Below the pieces are notes generated by a model. That model was not told the DNA's origin. It was given only the letters and a program-made list of their open reading frames with translations, and made no database searches. A stretch of 22,869 bases of DNA from Thermoanaerobaculaceae bacterium. GTDB lineage: Bacteria; Acidobacteriota; Thermoanaerobaculia; Thermoanaerobaculales; Thermoanaerobaculaceae. The position numbers and the translations under genes were made by a program. Shown here one piece after another: positions 21,611 through 22,869 of this stretch; position 1 is the stretch's first letter, and each line of letters begins with the position of its first letter. The stretch covers positions 1-22,869 of the forward strand of contig JALHTD010000529.1 in the NCBI GenBank assembly GCA_022865555.1, given 5' to 3'.

Positions 21611-22869
21611 GTGTTCCGGCGCCGTCCACATCTGACCCGGACCGCAATCGGGCTGCTGCTCGCTGTCGGCAGCTGGCTCGCGCTGGTGGCCCTGGCCGTC
21701 TGGACCCTCGAGCTTCCAACGACAAGAGCCTGGCTGGCGAGTCAGCTCTCGGAGCGGGTCGGCGCCGCCATCGGGCAGCCGGTGCGGGTGGCGGACCTTC
21801 GCCTGTCGCTGGTGCCCCCGCGCCTGGCCCTCAAGGGTCTCGAGGTTGGCCCCGCCACGGCACCCATGCTCAAGGTCGCGTTCGCGGAGGCGACGGTCGG
21901 CGATCTCAGGCTCGCCGACCGCGAGATCGGGGTGGACAGCCTGCGTCTGGTGGGAGTCCGTGTGGACGTGGAGTCCCCGCCGCCGCCCCGACAGACGTCC
22001 GGTGGCGGATGGCTCAGCGTGCTCGTGCGCCAGCTGGAGCTCGAGGACGTGCAGATCGCCAAGCTCGCAATCCCCGGTGGGCTGGTGCTCTCGGCGCGGG
22101 ACGTTCAGGCGCGCTGGAACGGGACGCGGCGGAGCCCGATCAGCTCCGCGGTCGCACACGTCGGCTCGTTCACGCTCACCGTTCCGGACCTGGAGCCGAT
22201 CTCCGGGAGCCTGATGGCGCGGGGCCGGAAGACCGAGAAGGGCTGGGAGCTCGGCCGCCTCCGGAGTCGTGGCAAGGATTGGTCACTGGAGGCCAGCGGG
22301 ATGCAGGGCGGAGCCGCGGGACGCGCCGAGGGGACGGTGGAGCTGGAGCTCGCGGCGCTCGACCGCACGCTGCGAATCGGAACGGGCCTCGAGGGCAAGG
22401 TCGCGGCGCGTTGGCAGGCGACCGTCCAGGGCAAGGACTTCCGGGTCGACGCGTCGGTCTCGAGCCCGAAGGTCAAGCTGGCCGGCCTGGAGTTCGGGGA
22501 CCTGAGCGGCGAGGCCCACCTCTCGCCCGAGGGCCTGGAGGCCACGGTCTTTCAGCTGACGTTTGCCGGCGGGAAGTTCGAGGGCTCGTACACGCTCGGA
22601 AACTTCGGCCCGTCCTGGCCCCACCGGATCGCGGCCCGCGGGCAGGGAGCGAGCATCGCCGCTTTCCTCAGGGAGCTCGGCGCCAGCGACGCGTGGCTCT
22701 CGGGGAAATGCATCGTGAACGCCGACGTGGCCTGGAACGGCGGGGCGTTCAAGCAGGGCTTCGGCACGGGTGTGGCGGAGATCCAGGCCGGCGACGGCGA
22801 CGTGCCGGTGGCTGGAAGGGTCGTAGTCAGTCTCGAGGGGGACGGGGCCCTGGGCTTCGCCACCAAGGG
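21611..22869 (+). CDS. AsmA/TamB-like envelope protein (partial, N-terminal)
   Basis: An open frame from GTG 21611 to the window end, 419 codons with no stop. It starts MFRRRPHLTRT and a single transmembrane anchor (about 12-33: AIGLLLAVGSWLALVALAVW), then RAWLASQLSERVGAAIGQPV and VADLRLSLVPPRLALKGLEV, the pattern of AsmA-like proteins: anchor, amphipathic helix, then repeated beta strands. The rest is strand-rich (AEATVGDLRLADREIGVDSL, LSGEAHLSPEGLEATVFQLT). AsmA-like proteins span the periplasm and are linked to lipid transport or outer-membrane assembly, implying a two-membrane envelope. GGGAGGGG lies just before the GTG, with one base between the nadK stop and this start. Confidence 0.8.
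   Translation, partial: MFRRRPHLTRTAIGLLLAVGSWLALVALAVWTLELPTTRAWLASQLSERVGAAIGQPVRVADLRLSLVPPRLALKGLEVGPATAPMLKVAFAEATVGDLRLADREIGVDSLRLVGVRVDVESPPPPRQTSGGGWLSVLVRQLELEDVQIAKLAIPGGLVLSARDVQARWNGTRRSPISSAVAHVGSFTLTVPDLEPISGSLMARGRKTEKGWELGRLRSRGKDWSLEASGMQGGAAGRAEGTVELELAALDRTLRIGTGLEGKVAARWQATVQGKDFRVDASVSSPKVKLAGLEFGDLSGEAHLSPEGLEATVFQLTFAGGKFEGSYTLGNFGPSWPHRIAARGQGASIAAFLRELGASDAWLSGKCIVNADVAWNGGAFKQGFGTGVAEIQAGDGDVPVAGRVVVSLEGDGALGFATK

Overview
The window is high-GC bacterial chromosome with dense, operon-like gene runs on both strands. Several traits point to Acidobacteriota or a close relative: a Ser/Thr kinase fused to a TolB/WD40-like propeller, a very large tricorn-type S41 protease, a DUF1015-serA-serC cluster, and many palindromic intergenic repeats. 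The lineage is an inference from gene content; no rRNA is present to settle it. No tRNA, CRISPR array or transposase gene was seen.

Layout. 1-97 (-): start of an AbrB/MazE-type antitoxin with a good promoter and a palindromic operator candidate. 179-2385 (-): a small redox/stress run of lipoprotein rhodanese, DHCW-type cupin, C_GCAxxG_C_C redox protein and PhzF-family isomerase. 2591-5854 (+): a truncated kinase N-terminus, the kinase-propeller protein and an RsbW-like anti-sigma ATPase. 5869-6890: palindromic repeats around a decayed nucleotidyltransferase pair (-). 7100-8583 (+): PAS-GGDEF diguanylate cyclase and an RRM RNA-binding protein that appears to start at ATT. 8617-8813: repeats. 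8837-12196 (-): tricorn-like protease. 12336-12508: repeats. 12519-15872 (-): DUF1015, serA and serC, a serine biosynthesis operon. 15997-17165: an mntA-hepT toxin-antitoxin module lying between two identical 89-bp copies of the 5' end of the downstream acyltransferase gene. 17092-22869 (+): acyltransferase, rmuC, MFS exporter, a SelW-like gene with an in-frame TGA, nadK and an AsmA-like protein cut by the window end.

Two observations stand out. First, the short gene at 20448-20675 is read through an in-frame TGA at 20478-20480 and gives a complete SelW/Rdx-family protein with a CxxU motif. A 7-bp hairpin with loop GGTCT follows at SECIS-like spacing, so this looks like a genuine selenoprotein gene that ordinary gene callers would miss. 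Second, the mntA-hepT module is bounded by perfect direct repeats holding the start of the acyltransferase gene, as if the module had inserted there while leaving the target gene intact and a 35-codon stub behind.

Gene cooperation visible here: serA and serC make phosphoserine, with DUF1015 as a likely functional partner; MntA and HepT form a type VII toxin-antitoxin pair; the kinase and anti-sigma ATPase are probably both regulators; nadK and the AsmA-like gene are tightly coupled, as are the acyltransferase and rmuC, and the MFS gene and selW.
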